From the NCBI GenBank assembly GCA_902488555.1, contig CABTWT010000019.1, forward strand, positions 1 to 15,915: DNA of 15,915 nt. The letters are read 5' to 3'. Below, piece after piece: positions 1 through 7,177 of this stretch. Numbering within the stretch: position 1 is the stretch's first letter; the number at the start of each line of letters is the position of its first letter. This stretch comes from an uncultured Anaerococcus sp. (GTDB lineage: Bacteria > Bacillota_A > Clostridia > Tissierellales > Peptoniphilaceae). The notes beneath the pieces are model-generated. The model saw nothing but the letters and a program-made list of their open reading frames with translations, was not told the origin of the DNA and searched no databases. The position numbers and the translations under genes are program-made.

Positions 1-1
1 A

Positions 2-24
2 AAGAATTTGCATAGCAAATTCTT
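2..24. repeat. Perfect short hairpin at the window start
   Basis: AAGAATTTGC (2-11) is the exact reverse complement of GCAAATTCTT (15-24), separated by a three-base loop. It lies in a gene-free block with other palindromes (35-50 and 79-134). It has no adjacent T-tract, so I do not call it a terminator. It may be the edge of a dispersed palindromic repeat cut by the window start. Confidence 0.5.
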
Positions 25-78
25 ACACATTACAGCACCACGCAGTGGCCGTTTCGAGGGGGTAGCGGAAATGGGGGT

Positions 79-134
79 TTAAGGGGGAAAACCGGTTGGG
101 GAGAATCGGAACTCCCCTGGGTTTTCCCCCTTAA
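79..134. repeat. Large nested GC-rich palindrome
   Basis: TTAAGGGGGAAAACC (79-93) pairs perfectly with GGTTTTCCCCCTTAA (120-134). Inside it GGGGAG (98-103) pairs with CTCCCC (112-117). The result is a two-tier hairpin of 56 bases. The block is G/C-rich in an AT-rich genome and has runs of four or five G on one arm. No reading frame is evident. It looks like an intergenic dispersed repeat or a structured RNA element rather than a terminator, because no T-tract follows on either strand. Confidence 0.6.
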
Positions 135-200
135 GACGAAGTAATAACCTTAAATTATAATAAGATAGAAGATATATCTATCACCATATAAATCATTTTT

Positions 201-241
201 TAAGAGATCCTTCGGTCGCTTTCGCTCCCTCGAGGATGACA
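201..241. repeat. Palindromic intergenic repeat of the ATCCTTCG...CGAGGAT type
   Basis: ATCCTTCG (207-214) pairs with CGAGGAT (231-237) with one bulged T, around a GC-rich loop. From memory, similar ATCCT...AGGATGACA blocks are scattered between genes in many bacterial genomes. That resemblance is recollection, not a search result. The remaining spacer (135-200 and 242-365) is AT-rich and I see no gene, RNA or clear promoter in it. Confidence 0.5.
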
Positions 242-362
242 GGTGTGTTGGAAAAATGCAGTTAGTTAATAAAATCAAAACAACAGTCATAAATAATAAT
301 TAAATATAAAAACAAAATATACATCATTAATTATAAAAACTTTTTTGCTTCTTTTTTCCAAG

Positions 363-388
363 AAAAAAGACCAGGATTTCCTAGTCTT
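363..388 (-). terminator. Intrinsic terminator overlapping the end of the IPP isomerase gene
   Basis: On the minus strand, AAGACTAGG (388-380) pairs with CCTGGTCTT (375-367), with one G-T wobble and a four-base loop, then runs into a T-tract (complement of A363-A368). The upstream arm includes the TAG stop codon at 381-383, so the terminator begins inside the coding region. It ends the LCP/isomerase transcript. Confidence 0.75.
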
Positions 389-1400
389 CTACTAATTCTT
401 TTAGCTCTCCTATGAGTTTATAGTCTACTTTTTTAAGTTCTTCTATGTTTCTTACTCCTAGTAGGGCCATTATTATTTTTATTTTGTGGTTTACTTCTTT
501 TAGGAAGTCTTCGCAGGCTTGGTAGCCACCTCTTAATAGGTAGTTTAGGACTTCTCCTGTCATGGCTGCCATATCTGCCCCTATGATTATTGATTTTACT
601 ACGTCCATGGCTGTTTTTATGCCACCTGATGCTATGATAAATACATCTTCTGATACACTTCTAACATCTATGATTGATTTGGCTGTTGGTATGCCCCAGT
701 TGTATAGGTCGGAGTAATCCATTTCGAAGTCTCTTAGGTCTTCTATTTCTATGAAGTTGGTTCCACCCCTGCCTGCAACGTCAATGTATTGGACATTTTT
801 TTCTAGTAGTTTTTGGGCCACTTCTTTTGATATGCCCGATCCTGTTTCTTTTACTATTATTGGATAGGGGAATTTTTCTACTAATTCTCCTATTATATCT
901 ATTGAGGAGTGGAAATCATTGTCTCCTTCTTTCATAACTAGCTCTTGAGCAATGTTTAGGTGAACTTGCATGGCCTTGGCGTCTATGAGGTCTCTGGCAA
1001 ATATGAAATCGTCATAGTTTCTTTCAAATCCTAAGTTTCCTATCCTAAATAGATTTTCTTTTTGTTTGACTAACTCAAATGACTCTCTGCTTGATTCATC
1101 TGTGAGAGCTATGGATTCGCTTCCTACTGCCATGGGTATATTGATGCTTTCACATATGGAAGATAAATCTTCATTTATGCTCGCTGAAGAATCGCCTCCA
1201 CCTGTGATTGCATCTACCATGAGGGGCATAGCAATCTTTTGGCCCATAAATTCAACTGATGTATCGATTTGCTTTAATGATACGTCTGATAGGGCATTGT
1301 GCTCTATATATACGCAGTCTAGGAGGGTTGTTCCTCTTGTTCTAGTTTTTAGATAATTTTCTATGTGTTGGTCTTTTCTTTGACGTCTTTGCCTATCCAT
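381..1400 (-). CDS. fni: Type 2 isopentenyl-diphosphate delta-isomerase (FMN-dependent)
   Basis: This 339-residue cytosolic TIM-barrel flavoenzyme interconverts isopentenyl and dimethylallyl diphosphate using reduced FMN, NAD(P)H and Mg2+. It normally serves organisms using the mevalonate pathway. Visible family motifs are RKDQHI (8-13), the HNAL segment (34-37), DAITGGG (63-69, the INAMTGG-like position), NIAQE (149-153) with the presumed catalytic Gln152 and metal-binding Glu153, VKETGSG (183-189), AGRGGTNF (209-216) and the phosphate-binding ASGGIKTAMD (257-266). The length is normal. KEGDND (157-162) stands where PEGDR is more usual, and DAITGGG is also slightly divergent. The ATG has a strong AAGGAGG site a few bases upstream. 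It lies 17 bp after the LCP gene stop, so the two are probably cotranscribed. The assignment is firm at family level. Confidence 0.93.
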   Translation of the reverse strand: MDRQRRQRKDQHIENYLKTRTRGTTLLDCVYIEHNALSDVSLKQIDTSVEFMGQKIAMPLMVDAITGGGDSSASINEDLSSICESINIPMAVGSESIALTDESSRESFELVKQKENLFRIGNLGFERNYDDFIFARDLIDAKAMQVHLNIAQELVMKEGDNDFHSSIDIIGELVEKFPYPIIVKETGSGISKEVAQKLLEKNVQYIDVAGRGGTNFIEIEDLRDFEMDYSDLYNWGIPTAKSIIDVRSVSEDVFIIASGGIKTAMDVVKSIIIGADMAAMTGEVLNYLLRGGYQACEDFLKEVNHKIKIIMALLGVRNIEELKKVDYKLIGELKELVED

Positions 1401-1417
1401 TTCCCCTCCTTGAGGAT

Positions 1418-2632
1418 CTACTCTCCTTCTTCAACTGGCACTTCTTCTACTGTTGTTGTAGTTATATATTCTATTATTTCGTACTCTTCGTAGTAGCCAT
1501 CATCAACATAATCATTATTTTCTGCTGGCGCTTGGTATGGCTCGTTGTTATTTTGGGCAGGTGCTTGCCAATTTTCATTGTTGTTTTGCATTGGAATTGT
1601 TTGTGTTTGTGGGACAGGGGCTTCTTCTGCTTGGCCTTCATCTTTTTTTTCTATAATGCCAGATGTTTGTGATTGGTCTTCGATTTGCCCAAAGTCCTTG
1701 TATTCTTCATATCCAGAATCTTCTTTTTTCCAATTTTTGAGTTTGAAGTTGCTATAACTATCATCTACAATTTGCCAGGTCTTATCATAATCTGGTATCC
1801 AATAGCTTGTGCCATTTATTGTCTGCTCCATGCCAGGAACTGTGTGTGTAGACATTTTGTCTGATGAGAAACTATTGATATGACCTGCCAAATCAAGAAT
1901 AGCACTCATTGGTAAATTTGTTTTCACATATTTTATATAGTTTGAGATAAAGGTCATCAAATTCATATCTTTTGACTTTTTGACCATCTCATCTACCATG
2001 GCTTTTACAAAAGCTTGTTGGGTATTGACCCTACCTATGTCCCCATTGTTATAGATGTTTCTGGTTCTTAGATACCACATAACTTCGTTACCATCTAAGT
2101 GGTTTGGACCTGGGTGTATTTTTACTTTGCCCTTATGAATATTAATCCCTTCTGGAACATCGTAGTCTACCCCACCAAGTGCGTCGACTATGTTTATCAA
2201 GGCTTGGTAGTTGACTTGGACATAATAGTCTATATCAAGACCCAAAAATTGCCTTAGGGTTTGCATAGTAAGCTCTATACCACCAAAGGCGTGGGCATGG
2301 TTAACCTTGTCAAACTTATCTCTAATCTTCACTCTTGAGTCACGAGGGATGGACAAAAGCTCCATTTCACCGGTCTTTGTGTCAGCACTTACGAGCATGA
2401 TTGTATCTGTTCTAGTAAAGTCAGTGTTATCGTCATTGCCGTTCTTGTCAACTCCAACTAAGAGTATTAAATATTGGCCTTCTTCTTTGTTTATTGCATC
2501 ATCATTTAATATATTTTCGTTACCATTGATATTGAATCTTTGGCTGGCTTCAAGTCTGTCTAGTATAAATTTCGATCCGAAAAATCCTACTAATATTACA
2601 AGAAGTGTAATAAAAAATCTTTTAGCTTTCAT
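1418..2632 (-). CDS. LCP (LytR-CpsA-Psr) family cell-wall glycopolymer ligase
   Basis: The 404-residue protein has one N-terminal membrane anchor (about 6-24) and an extracytoplasmic LCP domain (about 54-215). LCP enzymes transfer polymers from undecaprenyl-pyrophosphate carriers to peptidoglycan. Visible motifs are TDTIMLVS (75-82), SIPRDSRV (94-101), KVNHAHAFGG (109-118), the LRTR arginine pair (189, 191) and DIGRVNTQQ (198-206). The last has Thr204 where GRxxRQQ proteins have Arg. After the domain comes a low-complexity, acidic, Q/N/P/E/Y-rich tail (about 300-404) holding two copies of an 11-residue repeat (NNNENWQAPAQ at 350-360, NNNEPYQAPAE at 361-371). An AAGGAAAAGAGAG-type site precedes the ATG. 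It is first in a likely two-gene operon with the isomerase gene. Which polymer it transfers cannot be read from the sequence. Confidence 0.9.
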   Translation of the reverse strand: MKAKRFFITLLVILVGFFGSKFILDRLEASQRFNINGNENILNDDAINKEEGQYLILLVGVDKNGNDDNTDFTRTDTIMLVSADTKTGEMELLSIPRDSRVKIRDKFDKVNHAHAFGGIELTMQTLRQFLGLDIDYYVQVNYQALINIVDALGGVDYDVPEGINIHKGKVKIHPGPNHLDGNEVMWYLRTRNIYNNGDIGRVNTQQAFVKAMVDEMVKKSKDMNLMTFISNYIKYVKTNLPMSAILDLAGHINSFSSDKMSTHTVPGMEQTINGTSYWIPDYDKTWQIVDDSYSNFKLKNWKKEDSGYEEYKDFGQIEDQSQTSGIIEKKDEGQAEEAPVPQTQTIPMQNNNENWQAPAQNNNEPYQAPAENNDYVDDGYYEEYEIIEYITTTTVEEVPVEEGE

Positions 2633-2661
2633 ATATCTCTCTTTTCCTTTTCTTAAGAAAG

Positions 2662-2690
2662 ATTATACCATCAATGGCATTTTATTGAAA
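2662..2690 (-). promoter_or_regulatory. Extended -10 promoter for the LCP/isomerase operon
   Basis: On the minus strand a consensus TATAAT (2667-2662) is preceded by TGG, giving an extended -10 element. A weak -35 (TTTCAA, 2690-2685) lies 17 bp further upstream. Transcription would start near 2655, leaving a leader of roughly 20 bases before the ATG at 2632. It sits between the terminator of the preceding gene and the LCP start, as expected for an independent operon. Confidence 0.7.
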
Positions 2691-2693
2691 TCG

Positions 2694-2715
2694 AAAAGAG
2701 AGGCCTAAGCCCCTC
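2694..2715 (-). terminator. Probable intrinsic terminator of the giant activase-related gene
   Basis: On the minus strand GAGGGGC (2715-2709) pairs with GCCTCTC (2704-2698) with one mismatch and a four-base loop, followed by a short T-run (complement of A2694-A2697). It begins six bases after the stop codon of the large gene. The T-run is short, so it may be leaky. Confidence 0.6.
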
Positions 2716-2720
2716 CATTG

Positions 2721-5700
2721 TTAATTATTATTCGCCATTTCTTTTTGCTTCAAATTGTCACGTGCCTGGCTCATCATTAGCTTGACACGGTTTACTTGAT
2801 TGACTTCGCTTGCACCTGGGTCATAGTCTATAGCCACAATATTGGCCTCAGGGTATTCTTCTCTAATTTTTTTCATAACACCCTTGCCAGTTATGTGGTT
2901 TGGCAAGCATCCAAATGGTTGGATGCAGACTATGTTTGGTGCGCCAGCGTGGATTAGTTCTACCATTTCACCAGCAAGCAGCCAGCCTTCACCGGCTTGG
3001 TTACCAAGGCTTGTTACGTCTGATGCGTATTCTACGATTTGGTCGATGTATTCCGGTTCATTAAATCTCTTTGATTCTCTCAAGGCTTGTCTTACTGGTT
3101 TTCTGTAGGATTCGACAATGCTTATGCCAATTTTCCCAATTCCTGCAGAAATCTTGGACTTTTTATAAATATCTGCCTTAAGTTCTGAGTTTTTCATACA
3201 ATACATAAAGAAGTCTGTTAGGTCTGGTAGGATTACCTCGGCTCCCTCAGCTTCTAGGACCTTTTGTAGGTTGTTATTGGCTTCTGGCAAGAATTTTACA
3301 AGGATTTCTCCTACAATTCCTGCCTTTGGAATTTTGATATCCTTTACTGGGATATTGTCAAAATCTTCCACTATTTCCTTGACTATCGTCTTATACTCCC
3401 TATCAGTCATTGTTGGAGCAAGTACTTCAAGACGACTAATCCAGTCTTCTTTTAGCCTATCAGTTGCTCCCTTTTCCACTTCATAAGGTCTAGTAGCATT
3501 TGATACTCTGTTTATCAAGTCACCAAATATTATCGCCCTAAATCCTCTTTTGAAAAATGGTATGGCCGATGGTTTTCTAAGATCAAATCCTGAGTTGGTC
3601 TCGATTCCTTGGGCAGAGATTGCAATTACAGGAATGTCTGGATACCCTGCATCTCTAAGTCCCTTTCTGATATAGCCAACGTAGTTACTTGCCCTGCAGG
3701 CTCCTCCAGTTTGAGTCATTACTATTGCAAGCTTGTCTGTATCGTATCTGCCAGAGTTGACAGCTTCCATAAATTGACCAACTACTGTAATTGATGGGTA
3801 GCAGGAGTCGTTATTTACGTATTTTAGCCCTTGGTCAAGGACCTTGTCATTTACTGTATCCAAGAACTCAATATTTATCCCATATTGGTGGAATACTGGC
3901 GCCAATATCCTAAAATGTTCTCTGGCCATTTGTGGGGCAAGGATTGTGTAACCTTCCTCAACCATTTTTTTAGTAAATTCTGGTGTAGAGTAATCCAGCC
4001 TATCTAGGTCTGTCTTAAACTCAATACCTTCCATCTTCTTTTGGTTTAAGGCTTGGAGAAGGGATCTTATTCTGATTTTGATGGCACCAAGGTTTGATAC
4101 CTCGTCTATCTTTAGTAGTGTATAGATTTTGCCGTGAGCTTCTAATAAGTCTTGGACTTGGTCGGTTGTAACAGCATCTAGACCACAACCAAAGGAATTT
4201 AGTTGGATTAGTTGAAGATTTGGATTGTCTGCTACATATTCTGCAGCCCTATAAAGTCTTGCGTGGTAGGACCATTGGTCAAGTACACGAACCTTAGCAT
4301 CTATATCTTTGATGTTGTAGGCAACAGCATCTTCAGAAATTACTGGGATTTTCATTCCTTCTATTAACTCTGGTATGCCGTGGTTAACTTCAGGATCAAT
4401 GTGATAAGGACGTCCAGCAAGGACTATGGCATTTAGCTTGTTAGCATTTACATAGTCAATTATTTCCTTGCCACGAATCCTTATTTGGTCATGGTAGTCT
4501 TGGAGTTCCTGCCAAGCAGCTGCTACTGCATTTTTTATCTCTTTTTTGCCAAGTACATTGCCATTGTGGCTGTAGCCCTCAAATTCTTCTATTAATCTAT
4601 CTCTGATAATTTTTTCGCTCTCTAGAGATAGGTAAGGATTCATATAGTTTTTGCCCTCTAGACTTTCTACATTGTTTTTGATAAGATCAGGATATCCAGA
4701 AACTACCGGACAGTTCATGTGGTTTTGAGCCTTGTCAAATTGCTTATATTCGTAGAAAACAGCTGGGTAAAATATCAAATCCAAGTCATCTCTGGCTGCC
4801 AAATCTTCTATATGGCCGTGGGCAAGTTTGGCTGGGTAGCAGGCTGTTTCTGATGAGATTGAGGAGATTCCTTTCTCATACATTTGCCTGTCACTTTTGC
4901 CAGAAAGAACTACATCAAAGCCAAGAGATGTGAAAAATTTGTGCCAGAATGGGTAATCTTCGTAGATATTGAGAACTCTAGGCATGCCAACCCTACCCAT
5001 TCGAGCAGTATCTCCCAAGCTCTTCCTATCGAAAAGAAGTTTATTTTTGAATTTGTACATATTTAAATCGGCCATGGTCTCTTCTTTTTTGACACCAGCA
5101 CCTCTTTCACACCTATTTCCAGTTACATATCTAGAACCGTCAGGAAATACGTTAATGATAAGGGAACAATTGTTGGTGCATAGGCCACAGCGAGCACTTT
5201 TTTGCTTATAAGTGAAGTTTTCAAGTTCATCTATGTCTGCTAATGTTGATTGGCCAGTGGACTTATCTTTACTTATAAGTGCCATTCCCATAGCACCCAT
5301 AAGTCCAGCTATCTCTGGCCTCGTGGTTTTTCTGCCTGTGATTTTTTCAAAGGATCTTAGTATAGCATCGCCGTAGAAAGTTCCACCTTGGACTACTATA
5401 TTTTCACCAAGTGACTTTGGATCACGGACCTTGATAACTTTCTGAATAGCGTTTTTGATTACAGAATAACAAAGACCTGCCGCTATATCTCCAACTTCTG
5501 ATCCTTCTTTTTGGGCTTGTTTGACCTTGGAGTTCATAAAAACTGTACAACGACTTCCTAGGTCTGCTGGTTCTTTGGCAAAAAGTGCCTTTTGTTGGAA
5601 TTCTTCCACACTCATGCCTACTGATGCAGAGAAAGTAGATAAAAATGAACCACAACCTGATGAACAAGCTTCGTTAAGCTGGATAGAGTCGATTATTCCC

Positions 5701-6995
5701 TCTCTGATATGCATAGCCTTCATATCTTGGCCACCAATATCTAGGATGAAGTCGACATTAGGATTGAAAAATTTGGCTGCTGAATAATGGGCAATAGTTT
5801 CTACCTCACCATTATCTACATGGAGGGCATTTTTTATGAAGTCCTCCCCGTAGCCACAAATACCGGATGATGCTATGTATGCCTTTGGATTTTTCTTTGC
5901 ATAAGCATCTTTTAGCATAGATATTACAATTTCGAGTGGACGACCTAAATTCATCCTATAATCTTCATGAATGATATGGGCATCTTCTGTAATCCAAACC
6001 ATCTTGCTGGTTGTAGATCCCGCATCAATGCCTACATATATAGGCCCCTCATAAGTTTCTATATCATCATAGACTACTTGGTCTGTCTTGTGGCTAGCTA
6101 CAAAGTCTTCGTATTCTTTCTCAGAAGTGAAAAGTGGTTCAAGTTTCTTGGTCATTTCCATATCTTCTGGCAATTCTTTTTTAAGTTCCTTTATCAAATC
6201 TTTGTAGGCAATATATTCTTCATTTTCTGCAGATAGGATAGCTGCGCCCTTTGCCACATAAAGTTGGGCATCTTCTGGAGTTTTAAATGTATTACCATCT
6301 TCTCCCAAAGTTTCTACAAACCTGTCTCTTAGGGCAGGCAAAAAGTGAAGTGGTCCACCCAAAAATGTGACATTGCCCTTTATAGGCCTACCACAGGCGA
6401 GGTTTGATATAGTTTGGTTAACAACTGATTGGAAGACTGAGATTGCAATATCTTCACGACTTGCCCCTTGGTTCATAAGGGCTTGGATGTCAGTTTTTGC
6501 AAATACCCCACAGCGAGAAGCTATTGGGTATATTTTCTTATAACTTTTTGATAAATCATTTAGACCAGATGCATCTGTATCAAGAAGTGCCGCCATTTGG
6601 TCTATAAAGGCACCTGTACCTCCAGCACAGATTGAGTTCATCCTTTGCTCAACAGAACCTGATAGGTAGGTAATCTTGCTATCCTCACCACCAAGCTCTA
6701 TAACAACATCGGTTTCTGGAATAAATTTCCTAATTGCAGCAGTTTCTGCAATGACTTCTTGGACGAAATTGATTCCCATATACTTTTCAAGGAACATTCC
6801 TCCAGAACCAGTTACATTTATAGTAATATAATCATCCTTAAACTCATCATAAGCTTCGTTTAGGACGGCTCTTACAGTTTCTTTGACATCAGATTTGTGT
6901 CGTCTATATACTTGGTATAGGGTGTTGAAATTCTCATCTGTAATTACTATTTTTACAGTAGTTGACCCTACATCAAGACCCATATGTAAATTCAT
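2721..6995 (-). CDS. Giant 2-hydroxyacyl-CoA dehydratase activase-related fusion protein
   Basis: This cytosolic, oxygen-sensitive-type protein has 1424 residues. Domains in order: a first BadF/BcrA/HgdC-type ATPase (about 3-258; GLDVGSTTVK 6-15, ELGGEDSK 100-107, ICAGGTGAF 122-130, SRCGVFAKTD 160-169); a second one (about 319-575; GIDAGSTTSK 322-331, DIGGQDMKA 419-427, EACSSGCGSF 442-451, SRCTVFMNSK 481-490); a cysteine-rich DUF2229-type region (Cys603, 606, 610, 629); and HgdB-like regions to the C-terminus (NSFGCGLDAVTTDQ 933-946, QTGGACRASNY 1095-1105, IQPFGCLPNHITGKG 1358-1372). In HgdC, two such ATPase subunits clamp one [4Fe-4S] cluster and drive ATP-dependent low-potential electron transfer. 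Here the pair is fused in one chain with its likely acceptor. An AGAAAGG site sits six bases from the chosen ATG; a second Met at codon 5 lacks one. Large fusions of this kind are common in Clostridia. The substrate is unknown and the neighbours give no clue. Confidence 0.88.
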   Translation of the reverse strand: MNLHMGLDVGSTTVKIVITDENFNTLYQVYRRHKSDVKETVRAVLNEAYDEFKDDYITINVTGSGGMFLEKYMGINFVQEVIAETAAIRKFIPETDVVIELGGEDSKITYLSGSVEQRMNSICAGGTGAFIDQMAALLDTDASGLNDLSKSYKKIYPIASRCGVFAKTDIQALMNQGASREDIAISVFQSVVNQTISNLACGRPIKGNVTFLGGPLHFLPALRDRFVETLGEDGNTFKTPEDAQLYVAKGAAILSAENEEYIAYKDLIKELKKELPEDMEMTKKLEPLFTSEKEYEDFVASHKTDQVVYDDIETYEGPIYVGIDAGSTTSKMVWITEDAHIIHEDYRMNLGRPLEIVISMLKDAYAKKNPKAYIASSGICGYGEDFIKNALHVDNGEVETIAHYSAAKFFNPNVDFILDIGGQDMKAMHIREGIIDSIQLNEACSSGCGSFLSTFSASVGMSVEEFQQKALFAKEPADLGSRCTVFMNSKVKQAQKEGSEVGDIAAGLCYSVIKNAIQKVIKVRDPKSLGENIVVQGGTFYGDAILRSFEKITGRKTTRPEIAGLMGAMGMALISKDKSTGQSTLADIDELENFTYKQKSARCGLCTNNCSLIINVFPDGSRYVTGNRCERGAGVKKEETMADLNMYKFKNKLLFDRKSLGDTARMGRVGMPRVLNIYEDYPFWHKFFTSLGFDVVLSGKSDRQMYEKGISSISSETACYPAKLAHGHIEDLAARDDLDLIFYPAVFYEYKQFDKAQNHMNCPVVSGYPDLIKNNVESLEGKNYMNPYLSLESEKIIRDRLIEEFEGYSHNGNVLGKKEIKNAVAAAWQELQDYHDQIRIRGKEIIDYVNANKLNAIVLAGRPYHIDPEVNHGIPELIEGMKIPVISEDAVAYNIKDIDAKVRVLDQWSYHARLYRAAEYVADNPNLQLIQLNSFGCGLDAVTTDQVQDLLEAHGKIYTLLKIDEVSNLGAIKIRIRSLLQALNQKKMEGIEFKTDLDRLDYSTPEFTKKMVEEGYTILAPQMAREHFRILAPVFHQYGINIEFLDTVNDKVLDQGLKYVNNDSCYPSITVVGQFMEAVNSGRYDTDKLAIVMTQTGGACRASNYVGYIRKGLRDAGYPDIPVIAISAQGIETNSGFDLRKPSAIPFFKRGFRAIIFGDLINRVSNATRPYEVEKGATDRLKEDWISRLEVLAPTMTDREYKTIVKEIVEDFDNIPVKDIKIPKAGIVGEILVKFLPEANNNLQKVLEAEGAEVILPDLTDFFMYCMKNSELKADIYKKSKISAGIGKIGISIVESYRKPVRQALRESKRFNEPEYIDQIVEYASDVTSLGNQAGEGWLLAGEMVELIHAGAPNIVCIQPFGCLPNHITGKGVMKKIREEYPEANIVAIDYDPGASEVNQVNRVKLMMSQARDNLKQKEMANNN

Positions 6996-7068
6996 AAAAA
7001 GCCTTTCTATTTATATATTAAAAAATTATTTATAAAATAACTTGTTTTTTAAAAGTCTTAACACATAT

Positions 7069-7098
7069 ATTTTACCACTTATAGAAAAATATACACAA
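7069..7098 (-). promoter_or_regulatory. Candidate promoter of the giant activase-related gene
   Basis: On the minus strand TAAAAT (7074-7069) is preceded by TGG, the same extended -10 form as in front of the LCP gene. TTGTGT (7098-7093) lies 18 bp upstream. Transcription would start near 7062, leaving a leader of about 65 bases that is very AT-rich. The region has many AT-rich hexamers, so this is only the best of several candidates. Confidence 0.4.
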
Positions 7099-7118
7099 GT
7101 AAAATGCTAGGAATAATA

Positions 7119-7153
7119 TTAGTTACTATTTAGTTATTTTTTACATTTATAAT
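7119..7153 (+). promoter_or_regulatory. Promoter with direct-repeat operator for the ABC/two-component operon
   Basis: A consensus -10 TATAAT (7148-7153) lies 25 bases before the ATG of the ATPase gene. There is no good -35 at 17 bp. Instead the 7-mer TTAGTTA occurs twice, at 7119-7125 and 7130-7136, start-to-start distance 11 bp, just upstream of the -10. Paired direct repeats about one helical turn apart in place of a -35 are the usual binding arrangement of OmpR-family activators, including the SpaR and NisR boxes. The likely ligand is the regulator encoded at 9358-10026. Confidence 0.6.
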
Positions 7154-7177
7154 TGAAAGCACTAAGGGAGGTATTTT

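Noticed and set aside
1..134. tRNA, rRNA fragment or rho-independent terminator at the window start
   Set aside because: No cloverleaf, no TTCGA arm in the right place, no recognisable rRNA stretch and no T-tract after the hairpins.
1066..1356. Plus-strand open frame of 96 codons inside the isomerase gene
   Set aside because: It is antisense to a fully conserved enzyme, has no ribosome binding site or family resemblance, and is explained by the codon bias of the minus-strand gene.
2307..2708. Plus-strand open frame of 133 codons overlapping the LCP start and promoter
   Set aside because: It is antisense to the LCP coding region and runs through the LCP promoter and the preceding terminator. 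The hydrophobic stretch mirrors the LCP membrane anchor rather than a real protein.
5422..5667. Minus-strand 81-codon frame within the giant gene
   Set aside because: It is an alternative frame inside a strongly conserved ATPase domain with no start signal.
2721..6995. A frameshift or fusion artefact joining two separate genes
   Set aside because: The frame is continuous across all domains, linkers are of plausible length, and single-chain proteins of this size and order are known in Clostridia.
7000..7177. Riboswitch or attenuator in the divergent spacer
   Set aside because: The plus-strand leader is only about 18 bases, and the minus-strand leader is AT-only with no stable stem or recognisable aptamer pattern.
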